Both the position numbers and the translations under genes were made by a program. Under the pieces are notes generated by a model that ran no database searches, was not told the DNA's origin, and saw nothing but the letters and a program-made list of their open reading frames with translations. Shown here piece after piece: positions 1 through 12,300 of a stretch of DNA of 64,000 nucleotides; position 1 is the stretch's first letter, and the number at the start of each line of letters is the position of its first letter. Source of the stretch: Tetradesmus obliquus (taxonomy: Eukaryota > Chlorophyta > Chlorophyceae > Sphaeropleales > Scenedesmaceae). The stretch lies in contig CP126194.1 in assembly GCA_030272155.1 (NCBI GenBank), positions 558,001 through 622,000 on the forward strand, given 5' to 3'.

Positions 1-3000
1 TGCGCCGCCACGTCTGCTGCCGCGCGCGCTGCCGCCGCCTTGCGCTGCCTCAGCGCGTCCTCCTCGCCCTTGGCCTGCTTGGCCTCCTCCTGCAGCTTGG
101 GGGTCACCAGCTTGCTCCAGCGCTCCTGGAAGTACTCCTGCAGGCAGCAATGCATGATGCAAGGCAGCAGAAGAGGTGTGACAACAAGGCGTGAAGGGGT
201 TGACCAGGACACGCATGCGCATCTGCTCCTGGAGGTACTCCTGCAGGCCGGGCAACAAAAACACGGCATCACAAGGTTCGAGAATAAGGCATAAAGAGTT
301 GCGTAGGACATGCATGCGAGAGGGCGATGAACGTACACGGAGCGTCACATTGTCAGTGCCATGTCACCAGTTCAGCCACAGCAAGCCACAGACAGTGCCA
401 TGCACCCGTGCTGATTGTAAATAGTCGTATCTGCTGCACGCCAGCCTGCCAAGAAAGAGTCCACGGATCAACCAGACAAATACGCACAGCAGCCAGCCCG
501 GCACAGCACAAACAAAACACTTTCGCACCTGCAGCACGGTGGCCATGTAGTACACATCCTCTGTGGGCTGGTTGTAGGTGCGCGCATTGTTGAACACCAG
601 CAGCGCATCGCTGTACACCTGCACAGGTCAGAAATCAGAAAATAAGATGGTTGCAAGTCAACTGTCAGGTCGTCGCTGATTTTGAATCGATGGTGTGCAA
701 GCTGCAGATGCAGATCATCAATCACGGAACGCAATTAATCAACACAGCAGCACCGCAGCAGCCATGTCAGCCGCACCTGTGCAGGCTCCCCGTAGCCTCC
801 TTCCTCAGCTTTGACCTTCATGCTGCCAAAGTCCATGGGCGTCTTCACGTATGAGCAGTAGTCGCGGTACTTGGTCACGTCCACGGGCGAGTTGAAGGGG
901 AAGGCAAACTGCGGCAGCGGCAGCAGCAGCAGCAGTGAGGGTGACAGCGCACAACCGCCTGCTGGCGCCGGTGGCAGCAGTTATCTATAGCTGAGGTCCC
1001 TTCCACAGCGCGCCAACTACCACAATAGCGCCAGCAGCAGCATCTCGCTGCCGCTGATGGCCCAGAAACTAAAGCTGTACAGCAACCAGTTCATCCGAGT
1101 GCAATTGATGGTCTTCTGGCGCACACACCTTGCTCCTGCAGCACCTTGCTCCTGCTGCTGACGCGCCATCTGCTGCTGCGGTCACAACACGTAACGTTGC
1201 ATACTCACCTTGTGCGCCATGAGCGCCTTGATCACCGCCACTGCTCGACTTCCGACCGCTACAACAGCAGCAGCATATTGCTACAGCTGCTGATACACCA
1301 CACATCATCTGTTGCATACTCACCTTGTGCGCCATGAGCGCCTTGATCACCGCCAGGCACTGCTTGGCAGCCAACCACCGCAACAGCTGCAGCACCTTGC
1401 TCCTGCTGCTGAAACATCATCTACTGCTGCGGTCACAACACGTGAGTTTACATTGCATACTCACCTTGTGCGCCATGAGCGCCTTGATCACCGCCACTGC
1501 TCGACTTCCAACCGCTACAACAGCAGCAGCAGCTTGCTACAGCTGCTGACACACCATGCATCATATGTTGCTGCGCTCACCTTGTGCGCCATGAGCGCCT
1601 TGATCACCGCCAGGCACTGCTTGGCAGCCAACCACCGCAACAGCAGCAGCACCTTGCTCCTGGTGCGGTCACATTACATTACGTTGCTTTGATGCTCACC
1701 TTGTGCGCCATGAGCGCTTTTATCACCGCCAGGCACTGCTTGGCAGCCACCTCAGCCAGCCTCCGCGAGCGCGCGCCAGCCAGCATGCGGCGCTCACTGG
1801 CGTCCAGCCGCGGCGCCTTGGCTGCTGCTGCTGCTGCTGCTGCGCTGCGCGGCGAGAGCTTCCAGGCAGACACAGCACGCGTCTGCAGCAGCGGCAGCAC
1901 GCGCGAGGGCACAACAAACTCGGTTAGGCTTGAGGAGCACCACAGTGGTATGACAGGAGCCATGGCTAGGAGCATGTGCTAGGTGCAACGCTTGGTTGTG
2001 CATATGGAAGCAAGCGTTGTTGCTGTGCGCACAGCACGATCGCCCTGCACCTCCCAAACACGCACACACAGCACCCACCCGTGCGTTCACTGCATGTAAA
2101 CAGCAACATTCACAACCTAAACCGCCTACCCACCTCGCACAGTGCACCCTCCACCTGTGCGGTGAGCTCCGCAAACTTGCGCTTCAGATTAAACACTTTG
2201 CGCTGCTTCAGCCGCAGATCACGCTCGCTGGGCTGCCGCGCGCCAACAGCAGCAGCGCCATCCGCGGCGCCGCCTGCTGCTGCTGCTGCCTCCTCCTGCT
2301 CATCTGCACCATCCATATCTGAATCCAGCAGCAGCAGCTGATCATGCATGTCTCTGCTGCTGCTGTGCTGCTGCAGAGCTTGCTGCGGGGCGTCCTGCTG
2401 CAGCTGGTGGGAGGCCTGCTGCTGCTGCTGCTGCTCTGCCTGAGGAGCTGCAGCAGCAGGTGCTGCAGCAACAGCTGCGCCGGGAGTGTTAGCTGCAGCA
2501 GCTGCTGCAGCGGCCTCGGCTGCTGCTATGGCTGCCTCTGCAGCAGCAGGGATGCGTGACGCTGCTGCTACTGCTGCTGCCTCCAGCGCTGCGGAAGCAG
2601 GCGCCACTGCGCCTGTGCTCTCTGGTGAAGCAGCAGTGGAAAGGTCCAAGCCTACCACCTGCTGCTGCTTCTGCTTCTGTTGCTGCTTGTGCATGCGCAT
2701 CGTCGCAGCGTTGTGGCTGGCGGCAGCTGCTGCAGCTGCAGCTGTTGCTGCTGCTTGTTCCTGCAGCGCTGCAGCGCCCTGCACCTGGAACGCTGCTGCC
2801 AGTAGTGATGCGCTGTCAACTGCCACTGGCGCAGCAGCTCCTGGCCGCGCAGCAGCCGCTGCTGCAAGTGCAGCTCTGCTGTCTATGGCTGCGCCAGCAG
2901 GTGCTGCATCGCCATGCTGCAGCTTCTGCTGCTGCGCGTCTGCTCCTGCTGCTGCTGTTGTGGCTTTTGCTGCTGCAGCAGCTGCTGCCGGGCCTGCCAG

Positions 3001-3414
3001 CGCAGCTCGCATGGCAGGGTCGAGGCCTAACAGCATGCCTTGCTGTTGCGCTCTGCTTGCGGCAGCATCCTGCTGATGTTGCTGCTGCTGCTGGTGCTGT
3101 TGTTGCTGCTGCTGTGCTGCCATCAGCACTGCTCCCTGACGCGTGGGGTCCTGGTAGAGAGCCGCTTGAACCTGCTGTCCTTGCACTAGCTGCGCCAACG
3201 CCTGCATCTGCAGGCCTCCAAGGCCCTGAGCAGCGCCCAAGAGCGGGACTATGTGGAAGGGCACTGCCACAGGCTGACGAACAGTTTGGCCCTCGGGAGC
3301 GCCAGCACCCGCAGGCATCTGTATATATGCAATCTGGTACGGCATCGATGCGGCCAGCTGCTGCACCTGCTGGCCCGCACCCTGCCCTTGCTTGGCTTCG
3401 CCTTGCTGCGACAT
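1..3414 (-). CDS. Bromodomain (GTE/BET-like) chromatin protein, 3' end outside window
   Basis: Exons, read on the minus strand, are 3414-2134, 1918-1700, 908-777, 618-529 and 137-1 (continues beyond base 1); all junctions are phase 0. The first 427 residues are low-complexity (polyQ, polyA) and end in a basic stretch, RKVFNLKRKFAELTAQ. The bromodomain follows across four exons: helix Z in QCLAVIKALMAHK, then FPFNSPVD (WPF-shelf-like), PMDFGSMK (the PMDLxTI motif) and VFNNARTYN, whose last Asn is the expected acetyl-lysine contact, closing with EYFQERW. Such proteins read acetylated histones in the nucleus; plant GTE factors are the nearest known class, but no ET domain is visible because the end is missing. 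I start at the ATG at 3414; the frame is open one GTG further upstream. The intron at 1699-909 holds repeated copies of the preceding exon edge. Class is sure, orthology is inference. Confidence 0.85.
213..240 (-). repeat. Decoy copy of the EYFQERW exon start
   Basis: On the minus strand CTGCAG|GAGTACCTCCAGGAGCAG ends its AG at 241. It repeats the true acceptor and exon start at 138/137 (CTGCAG|GAGTACTTCCAGGAG) 103 bp upstream, so it is a second usable-looking 3' splice site in the same intron. Confidence 0.7.
1203..1750 (-). repeat. Tandem array of exon-edge copies with splice donors
   Basis: Five copies of the 3' end of the bromodomain helix-Z exon plus its GTGAG donor. On the minus strand the last exonic base falls at 1700 (the real exon), 1581, 1465, 1324 and 1209. 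Copies 1 and 3 are truncated and share one flank; copies 2 and 4 share another and keep the sequence up to the GCTGCC of the exon. Spacing is about 116-141 bp, and copy 1 to 3 and copy 2 to 4 are both about 256 bp. This suggests a dimer that was itself duplicated. Confidence 0.9.
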
Positions 3415-4189
3415 CACATCATGTGATCAAAGCAATCAATCAGACAAACGCAACTGTTTGATTCTTTGATATCGCCTTGTACTACTGTGGGTGTGACAGG
3501 GTGTTGACACCACCTGCCAAGCCCTGCACCACTGTCGTTGTCTGACCAGCATGCTCTGATACGACCAGTCTATCCCTGACACGAATGTCCAGTATGTTTT
3601 AACGCAAGCTCAAATCAATGTCTTGTGATGGGTGTGCGGTGAACTATCTTGCTATGCGTTGCACAAACATATGTGCAGGACATTGCCAACGTTCAGGCTG
3701 ATGGGACAGGCAAGATTTGGCTGACTTCAAGGTGAATGCAGCAGGCCCTCCACATCCGGCATTAACCACAATCTCAGTCGAGTGCGTTGTCAAGTCTAGC
3801 TTGATTAAAGCATTGAAGTGAACCAGCTGCTGGAGCCACCGTCTGGCTGGTATAAGGCTATGGCCTTGGCCCGGCCAACCACCAGCTGGTGGATCGCGAT
3901 CGGCGTTGCAGCATGCTGTTCGACACAGTGCTTTTGTGCTGGCAGCAGAGCATTTGTTAGAACATGTTAGCTGATTTCACTGGCTGTAGATACTCTGCCA
4001 GCTGCCTTCTGTTGTGTCCAGGGCAGTCTCACCACCCAACATCCAATGCATGCAAAACGTCAAATGTTGAACTTTGGAGTTGACTGCCGAGTCAGCAGTG
4101 CTCAGCATGAAAGCAGGGGAGGGCAAACCACGACAGCTACTGAAATTCATTGAAGAAAAGCAGGGGCATGCACCCGAGCACAAACTGTG

Positions 4190-4212
4190 CCCGGAGACAG
4201 CCTGTCTCCGGG
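4190..4212. repeat. 23-bp palindrome in divergent promoter region
   Basis: CCCGGAGACAG, one C, then CTGTCTCCGGG: two perfect 11-bp arms with one central base. It could be a dimeric transcription-factor site or a small hairpin; function unknown. Confidence 0.8.
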
Positions 4213-4732
4213 CCCCGGAGTTCCTGAGGAATCCTCGATTTGTCAGGTGATGGTGTGCAGGGGGGGAGCACACTACCTGCTGGTTGACAATTGTTTCATG
4301 CTGTACTAGCAGCTCCTCAGAAGCTCGTATGTGGGCGCACAGGAGGCATGGGGTGGCTCACTTGCCAGGGCATGCTTGCCAGCTGCAGCTTGATCTTGAC
4401 CGTGCAGGACACTTCCCAGCGACTCGCTTGAAGGATGCTGCTTGTGCAGCGCAAGCAAGTTTACTGCTGTTCAAGTTGATAATACTCATAGAAACGTGGG
4501 TTGACCGCGCGCTTGCTGTGCGTCATCCAACACAGCCCTCATGATAAGCGAGTGTGTCACTAGGAAGTGACTGAGATGGCGCACGCAATAAGCATCCGAC
4601 TGTCAATAGGTCTTTTCGTATGAGTTGAGATACTAGATACGTCTACTGATAGTACTACGCTGAAGACACCGCGTGCAAATTTTGGGCCCTCTTCTCACAG
4701 TGCTCACTCCTCGATCTGCCAATCACGCTCCA

Positions 4733-4738
4733 TATATA
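4733..4738 (+). promoter_or_regulatory. TATA box, Cys-rich secreted protein gene
   Basis: TATATA in CTCCATATATAGGGCC, about 120 bases before the ATG at 4860, which leaves room for a leader of roughly 90 bases. Confidence 0.5.
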
Positions 4739-4859
4739 GGGCCGCAAAAAGACCCATTCCGTTGTGTAGATGCTGTAATACACCCAAACAGTCCTTTCAT
4801 ACAGTGTCACCAGCTGCGAACAAGCCCTGCAGGAGAAGAGAGGCAGTGGAACACACATC

Positions 4860-7599
4860 ATGACTGCGCGCAAGGGCGTCAGGGGTGTAATAGCGTGCTG
4901 TGTAATTTTAGCGACAATTATTGCAGCTACACCGGCAGAGGCGCAGGCGCCGAGCGACTGCGGTCAGCAAGGCAAGGCCTGCTGCTGCAAAGGTAGGTGT
5001 GGAGCAGCTGTTGCTGCTGCTGGCCCACAGGATGAATTGGCAGGTACCAGTCGCTAGCACCTGTTGACCTGCTGCGCTGTGCTGCTGCATTGTAGCTTGA
5101 TGCAAACTGGCCACTGTTGCCCCACTCACCCTTGCACTGCGTGCTGCTGCTGTCACCGGTCCTGCTGCGACTGGCATGGCACATCACCACCACCTCAAAA
5201 CCAAACACATCTGCAGCCTTGGACTGGCAGAACCCCAGGTGCTGCTCAAGCGGCCTGCAGTGCACCATGTTCAGCGGCCAAGGCTTTGGCTTCCCACCAG
5301 TGGTGCAGTCAGCGTGCCTGCCCAAAGCAGCAGCAGCAGCAGCAAGCAGCTCACCCAAGGTAACAACTGAGGCAGCTGCAATATTGATTAGCACCTTGAG
5401 ACGGTTTGTAGCAGAGAAAGTCCCAGATGGCAGAGGCTGCTCTGGTCGCTGCCCAGCCTGTGTCCCACAGTGCCAGTCATCAGACGCACCTTTCACATGT
5501 CAATGTTTGCGCATGTGGACCTGCTGGCACCTCTAGTCACTCCAGATCATTTAAAACATCATGTTACACCGCAACTCAACTCACAAGTTGTATTTCATTG
5601 CAGGGCTGCGGCGCAGAGGGCGGCCCCTGCTGCATCTCCACCAGCAGCAATGGCGGCCCGCAAGCCTCCTGCAGCAGCGGCCTGTCATGCATGCCGCCCA
5701 GCAGCGGTTGGGGCAGCAAGGCGCAGCTAGAGGCGCTGTCGGGCGGCTTTGCAGCAGCAGTGGGTGACCCCGCGGTGATGGGCACTTGCAGGAAGTTCAC
5801 TGTGAATGACTGCGGCAAGGCCTTCATGCCCTGCGGCAAGGACATAGGTGAGCTGGGGGTACAGCAGTGGCTGTGAGGTGTCTGGCGCTGCACTTCAGCC
5901 GCACTGTTAACTGTCACTGGTGAACTTGGGTTCCAATAATCAACATGCGGCAGAGGCGTTGCAGCTGCCACCTGGCATACGGCAGAATTTTGCTTTCATG
6001 TTGTTTTTGCGGAAGCCTTTCGTCAGTAGCACCCATTGTACGGTGTTTCCTTACAAAGACACTCCTTGGCTGCATCAGTACAGCAACATGATGTACTGCA
6101 GCATGCAGCCATTGACCCGCACCGCACTGTTGCTTTGGTCGTTTTTATGCAGCTGCCGCTGGCGTGACGTGCCCAGGCAGCCCTGCTGCATGCCCCTCAG
6201 GCTTCTACTGCGCAGCCAAGTTTGATGCTGGCGTCGGCGAGCGATGCATACCACTGCCCAAGAACGCAGGCTCAGAAGGTGCACCCTGCCTGCCCAACAA
6301 CCTGCCGGTAAGATGCGCTGCTGCAAGGCATCACGTGGTCAGATACAGCACCATGCAACTCTTTTCAGCGAACTGCACATCGTGTACTTTCCCAAACGGC
6401 TGCATGGGACGAAGCTTTCACCCCTCTTGTTCTGCGGGAAGCCATTTCCTCGCCATGATGACCTTCATGATGGCTCTCTCACACTCTGATGACCTGTTGT
6501 GTGTTGCATTGCAGGCTGCGCCGGTTGTGAAGTTCAGCGGCAAGGAGCTGGCCCCGGCCTTCTGCAGCGGCACTGCTGTCTGCTTCAGCGCCACTGCTGG
6601 TGACACCACCGGCTTCACCCATGGCCAGCCAGCACAGGCCAAGAGCCTGGCCAGCCGCATCAGTGGCACACGGTGAGGACCAGGCAGCAACCAAGGCATT
6701 CTCTGTTTTCACAGAATATCTTTTTAGTATAACTTTGTCGTTGTAAGATGTACACAAGATTCCTCTGCCGCGGCTGGCAGCTGGCAGCAGCAGCTTGGCC
6801 AGCCAGCAGCAGCTAGCACTGCAGGTCGCACGGGCAATGCAACGCGGTGTTGACATGTACTGGTGCATTCAGCTACAGCAGCAACAGCACGGTGCAGGGC
6901 AACATGCCAGGCAGCAGCTACACACCAGCAGATGCATACCGTGTAGGGCACGGCCAGTGTTCAATCTCATGCGCTGCTGCTGCTGCCGCTGCCTGGCTTC
7001 AGGTGCATCAATGTGCCGAGTAATTGCGGCTCCGCACCTGGCAAGCCCTGCTGCCCCTCCGGCTTTGGCGTGGTCACAGACAAGCCACTGCCTAGCACTG
7101 GCACAGCCTGGGCCAACTCGCCATGCAGCGGCGGCGCCAGCAAGTACGGCATGTGGTGTGAAGGTGCGTGGCTTGTTGCTTGGTCGGCTTTGGTTGGGCA
7201 AGCAGCAAGCTGATATCATCACAGAAGTTGCAGCAGCAGCATCCTGCATTGCTTGCGCAACTCCAAAAGGAAATTACACCACTTTGCAGTGCAGAGGTGC
7301 TGCACTGGTTTGCCAGGCCTTAGCTGCAGGTGCATGGCCCTCAGCCGCTGCTGCTGCTGCTGCTGCTGTATGCAGGGAGCTATGTCGCCTTTGGCGGGCA
7401 GCCCATGGGCACCTGCAGGGCCAACCCGGAGTGTGGCGGGGACAAGCAGCCCTGCTGCAAGTACAGCAAACCAGAGATGGCCGGCGTGGCCTGCCCCAAC
7501 CTGGGCGGCCCAGGCGCTGGCTACTGCTCACTGAGTTACAAGTGCAAGCTGTGCCCCAAGACGCTGGACCTTGTGGAGGACTTGCTGCGCTGCTACTGA
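4860..7599 (+). CDS. Secreted cysteine-rich modular protein, 405 aa
   Basis: Seven exons: 4860-4992, 5217-5359, 5604-5847, 6153-6307, 6515-6672, 7003-7163, 7376-7599; phases agree and the sum is 406 codons with TGA. Residues 1-28 form a signal peptide: basic start (MTARKGVRG), hydrophobic core (VIACCVILATIIAA), cleavage probably after AEA. The mature chain is a string of Cys modules that begin with a CG-x(3-6)-CC pattern (DCGQQGKACC, GCGAEGGPCC, NCGSAPGKPCC, ECGGDKQPCC). Several continue into SSGLxC or PSGF. Module boundaries roughly follow exons. The spacing recalls disulfide knottin-like repeats, but I do not recognise a named family. It is likely exported to the wall or periplasm; any role (adhesion, inhibitor, defence) is a guess. 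The TATA element at 4733 fits this start. Confidence 0.82.
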
Positions 7600-9323
7600 G
7601 GCTGCTGCGAGAGAGCGTGCAGCTGAACTTTGGTTTGATTGCTTGTGTGGGCGTTTGTGTTGGTGGACGGTGTTTGGCGTCATGCGATTCATCTCAGCCG
7701 AATGTGCTGCGGGCTGCAGTCAGCAATGAGCCAACCAATGACTTGATTTACCTTGAGGGGGGCATCGGTGGTAGCTGTATTGCATGCAAGCACCTGCCAC
7801 AGGCTGAAGTGTGTACAGTGTTGGCGGGCACGGCAGCTGGATGCGAGTCTGTTCAGTGGCAGGCTGGCTCGCAAACAGAAGTATGCTCCTGCACACCTGC
7901 TCAGCAGGGTAGGAAGCATTGCGTGCTTTGCAGCAGCATGTACCAACCACCAAGTTGATGGTGCATGAGGCACCCAGTTTAATGAAAACCCATGCTTCAC
8001 CCATGGCTGTTTATTTGGCAGTGTAGCACTTGCAGCGCATGCTGAGCGGCAGCCGCTGCTGCACTTGTGTGCAGTCAGGTTGATCATTCATACCGTATAA
8101 ATGCTGTGCAGGAATTGGGCCCACGATGATAGGGTCTGTTGGGCTGCAGGAGACAAGTAGCGGTGCCTGGTGGTGTTTGACAGCATCACATTTGTGACGG
8201 ACTGGAAGCTGCAGATGCTGGCATGACATGTGAATAGATAGACAGCATCATGCAGCTTCTGCAGGGACTATGTGTCCGGATGTCATGCACATCCGCCCCT
8301 GCTGTGGACAGCAGATGATGACATCGTCATCACTCGCAATGGCTATTGCTTCAGCAGGTCCGACCTGGTGACCATGTGAGCACTGCTTCAAGAGCATCAC
8401 CAGCTCTCCCTTTATTGTGGTCCTGGGGATAGCTATTTTATTGACATTGGATTTACATGGTTTTGTGCCCCTATGAGGGAACAACTGTTGTCAGGTTGAG
8501 GGCCAGTGCGGCCACGCCAGTGTGTAAACATTGAGGCTTCTGTTGTTATATGATTGACCTGCTTGCACGTTGTACCAATCTTATATTTCTGTTGTTAGGA
8601 GTTCGGACACAGGCCACAGCACCGCCCTTGCAACACTGATGCGAAATAAGTGTGCAAATTGCACCCGCTGGATCCATCTTGTGTGGGGATCGGTCTTTCT
8701 TTATATTTCCCTGTTATCATCTTGCCACTGCAGTGCTGTGCACTAGGCTGAGTGACAAGCACTGCTGAGCAGAGAACTTACAATTACAGCCTGGCGGTCT
8801 ATGAAGTCACAACCCTGCGATGACAAACACAAATATAACTACGTCCTTGATATGTTTAATGGAAATAAATGCCGCAGCTACGAGCAGAAGAGGGGAATCG
8901 GACTACGTACGGACTCTGTCAAACTTGTGTGCGTTGTCCCTAGAAACGATGAACCTTGTTACGATAGGAGGCTTTGCTTAAATTTATCTTTACTCACAGC
9001 ATGCCCTTACATGGGTCCCGGCTTGGCCCTGGTACTTGCCAAAGCAGCAGTACAGCAGCACAGCCAGCAGCTGCTGTTGAGGAGCATGGAGAGGGGCTCA
9101 AGCGCGGAAACAGCTCTAGTCCAGACGGAGCAGTGAGGAGAGGCAGAACTGCACCTAGTAATGGTGGGCATGCTGCCCTGGTTTGCCAGGATATAGCACA
9201 ACCAGCAGCAGGACGCAGCCTGGAGCAGTGCTGCGCTGCTGATCCTACGAAACCACAGCTAGAACACACCACACCAGTCCTAGTGTGACATGCTTACGAC
9301 AAGTGACAGCACATTGCTCAACA
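7600..9323. other. Intergenic and probable 3' UTR
   Basis: It follows the stop of the Cys-rich gene. A TGTAA at 8523-8527 is the only clear polyadenylation-type signal I found on this strand, implying a long 3' UTR if used. The part from about 8970 to 9290 is open in one frame and rich in Ala/Gln; it could be a 5' exon of the following gene, but no ATG with a convincing donor is visible. Confidence 0.45.
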
Positions 9324-12300
9324 ATGATAAGCAGACATGCAAACCATGTAGCGGTAGCCTCAGGCCAAGGCAGCTGTGCAACTGGAATCACTTGCACTGC
9401 CAAATCCACATGTGCAGACTCCATCAGCCTACCAGGCATCAAGGCGCAGCAGCAGCAGCCTGCAGGCGCAGCTGCACAGCCATCAAACACAAGCAGCAGG
9501 CAGCAGCCTGCAGCAGCACCTTCTCCGAACAGCTATGGCACCCAACAGCAGCAAAAGCAGCAGCAGACGCAGCCAGGCCTCCAACTGCCAGGCCCCGCTG
9601 GCAAGGGCCTGGGCCAGCTCAGCAACCTTGCTGCAGCTGCCACTGCCGCCATGCAGCAGCACCGCCAGCAGCAGCAGCCGTTCCTGCAAGCCGCAAACCA
9701 GCCCCCACAGCAGCAGGCGCAGCAAACACAGCAGCAGCAACTCCTAACCTCATCCGGCAGCATCCAGCAAGCCTCCCGCAGGATCCGCAGCAACAGGACG
9801 ACAGGCAGCAGCTTTGCGGCACGTGGCCGCAGCCAGCAGCAGCAGCAGTGGCAAGAAGAGGTGCCAGATGAGGACCCTTTTCTGGCGCAGCGGCGGCTGC
9901 ACCAGCTGCCAGGCCTTGAGGGCGTGTGCAGCGGGGCGCTGGAGGCGCAGGCAGGGCGGCGCATCATGGCGCTGCCGCACATCATCTGCAGGGCGGCAGA
10001 CGGCAACCTGTACAGGATGAAGACAGGGTGAGGCTGGTGCCCTGCAAACGTACAGCGCAGCGAATATGCATCGGCAGCACTTGTTTTGTTTATGCCTGTC
10101 GCAGCAGGGGAGCATCATGCAATGTTAGCTCAAAGTATTCAGCTCTGTGTGTTGATGCAGTAGCAATAGCAGCGTAGTTCTGCAATCACAGCAGCTGCCG
10201 GTGCGCCTGGAGCACGAGTGCAAATTAGCTTGATGATCATGCTCGTGGCAGCAACACAGACAGCGTTGATCATCGCAGCTCCATCTGTCTGCTGCCTCGC
10301 CTCAGCACAGTCGCATCTTCTGCTGCAGCCACGTGCAGGCCATGATGCTGCGCCGCCACCTGGAGCAGCTGGGCGTGACTGAGCTCACTGAGCAGGAGGA
10401 GCGGCTGCTCACTGCAGGGGTGCGCAGCAGCAGCAGCGGCAGCAGCCGATTGCCGTACAGCTGTGCGAGCTGCTGCTGCAACCAATCACACGTTCAGCAG
10501 TCCTAGATGTGCAGCTTGGTCCAACCAGCATGACCTGCCGCTTGATGCTACAACAACCCTGTGTCTGCTTGTATCCAACTTCTAACTCCTCGCCATAATA
10601 CGTGCGTTGGCTATACTGTACTGCCGCATGCTGCTTCTCACCGCAGGCCACTTTTGAGCAGGCGTCCCGCAGCAGCGGCAGCAGCGGCATGCAGGGCAGC
10701 AGCATCAGCAGCAACCTGCTGCGCGGAGCCTACGGCAGCTCCTCCGGCTCCCTCAACACCACAGCAGAGCGCTGCAGCAGCATCGGCGCACTCAGCGCAT
10801 CAGCAATCGGCAGCTCCTGCGGGGATGCAGGCTCTGGTGGGGGCGGCAGCGGTGGCACATCTCCCACCAGGGGCGCTGGCAGGTCTGTGCGCATGAGCGT
10901 GCTAGGCATGCAGCTGCGCAGTGCGGTGGGTTCTGCGCTGGAGGCGCACGTGGCAGCAGACGCGGCGCAGGCGGAGCAGCAGCAGGTGGGCTGGGCTGCG
11001 GCAGCAGCAGCAGCAGCAGCTGGCGGTGTTTTGAGGTGCCAGCAGGCAGTACTGTGCTAGTGCAGTTTGTAGGTTTGCTGGACAACCAGCCAGCAAGCTG
11101 TTCTGCATGACTTCTGCTGCATGTGCCACGACAGATGCTGTTGGAGGCTGCCATGCTACTGCATATGACAGCCGCGGCATTTGTGACAGCAACAGTGCAT
11201 ATGAGTGCAAGCTGATTCCACCTGCATGTGCATGTGCTGCTGCTGCCTCTTCGCCTGCAGTTCATCCTGGACGATGCCGTGCTGCAGCGCGTAAACCAGC
11301 TGGACCTGTTCGTGGACAACTGGCGCGCACAGCTGGCACAGCAGGCGGCAGCAGCCAAAGAGGCCAAGGCAGCGGCTGAGGCAGCAGCAGCAGAGGCAGC
11401 AGCAACGGCAGCCAGCGGCGGGCGCGAGCACCACCGGCACGGCTACCATTCATCAGAGAGCAGGGCACAGCGTGCGCGGCAGCGGCACGTGACGCATGCG
11501 GCAGCTGGCCATGGCCAGGTGCGCGCGCTTCAGCTGAGGTCAATTTAGTGCAGACTCTGCACCGCACAGCCGTGTGCCGTTGTGGTGCTGCGCAGACGCT
11601 GGTGCTGGTGCAGGTACTTTTATCACGCTGCAAACTCATGTGATGGTCTACTTTTGGCTTTGAGGGACCTAGGAGCTGCATGCAAGCCGCTTGTCACGCA
11701 ATTTAGGGACGCCAAGCACGTAAACTTCTCCCGCTCCTATGCTGCCACTGCTGCTGCTGCTGCCGCAGGCGCAGAGCCCGGGCTGGGCTGCTGTGCGCGG
11801 CCTGGTGCAGGTCAACATTGCCAACTGGCAGGCACAGGAAGCTGTGTCGCGGCGCTGGAAGCAGCCCAGCAAGCCACCAACCTGGGAGGACGTCATCATG
11901 ATGGTGCGGTGATGCTGTGTGCAGTGCAGGGATGGGTGCATGTTGTGATTGTGGCGGGGTTGCCCTTGACCACGCAAGCAGGTTGCTGCTCAGTTTCGTG
12001 CTGCTATGTTTGGTTGAAAGTGCAATTTACATGTCACACAGGGGAAGTGAGTACTGTTCTGCTGTGAGGTGCAACTGCATGTGCTATACTCAATCGTATT
12101 GCTTCAAGGTTTTGGTATGCAATGCGCGCTTAAAAACTCATCAATTTGCTTAGTCCTGTGCACTGCGCTGCTGCAGGGTGACGTGTATGTGAAGCGGCGC
12201 AGTGGCCAGGGCGTGGCCGTGTATGAGACTCGCTGCGCTGAGCTGGGCCTCACGCCATGCAGCCAGGTGCGAGGCTGCATGAGCTGCCTGGGCCAGCTGC

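Larger units (their letters stand above)
3415..4859. other. Divergent intergenic region, no gene seen
   Basis: It lies between the bromodomain gene (minus) and the secreted Cys-rich gene (plus), so it should hold both promoters. It is poorer in CTG runs than the genes. I see a TATA element for the plus gene and a 23-bp palindrome (both listed), and no convincing coding stretch. Confidence 0.6.
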
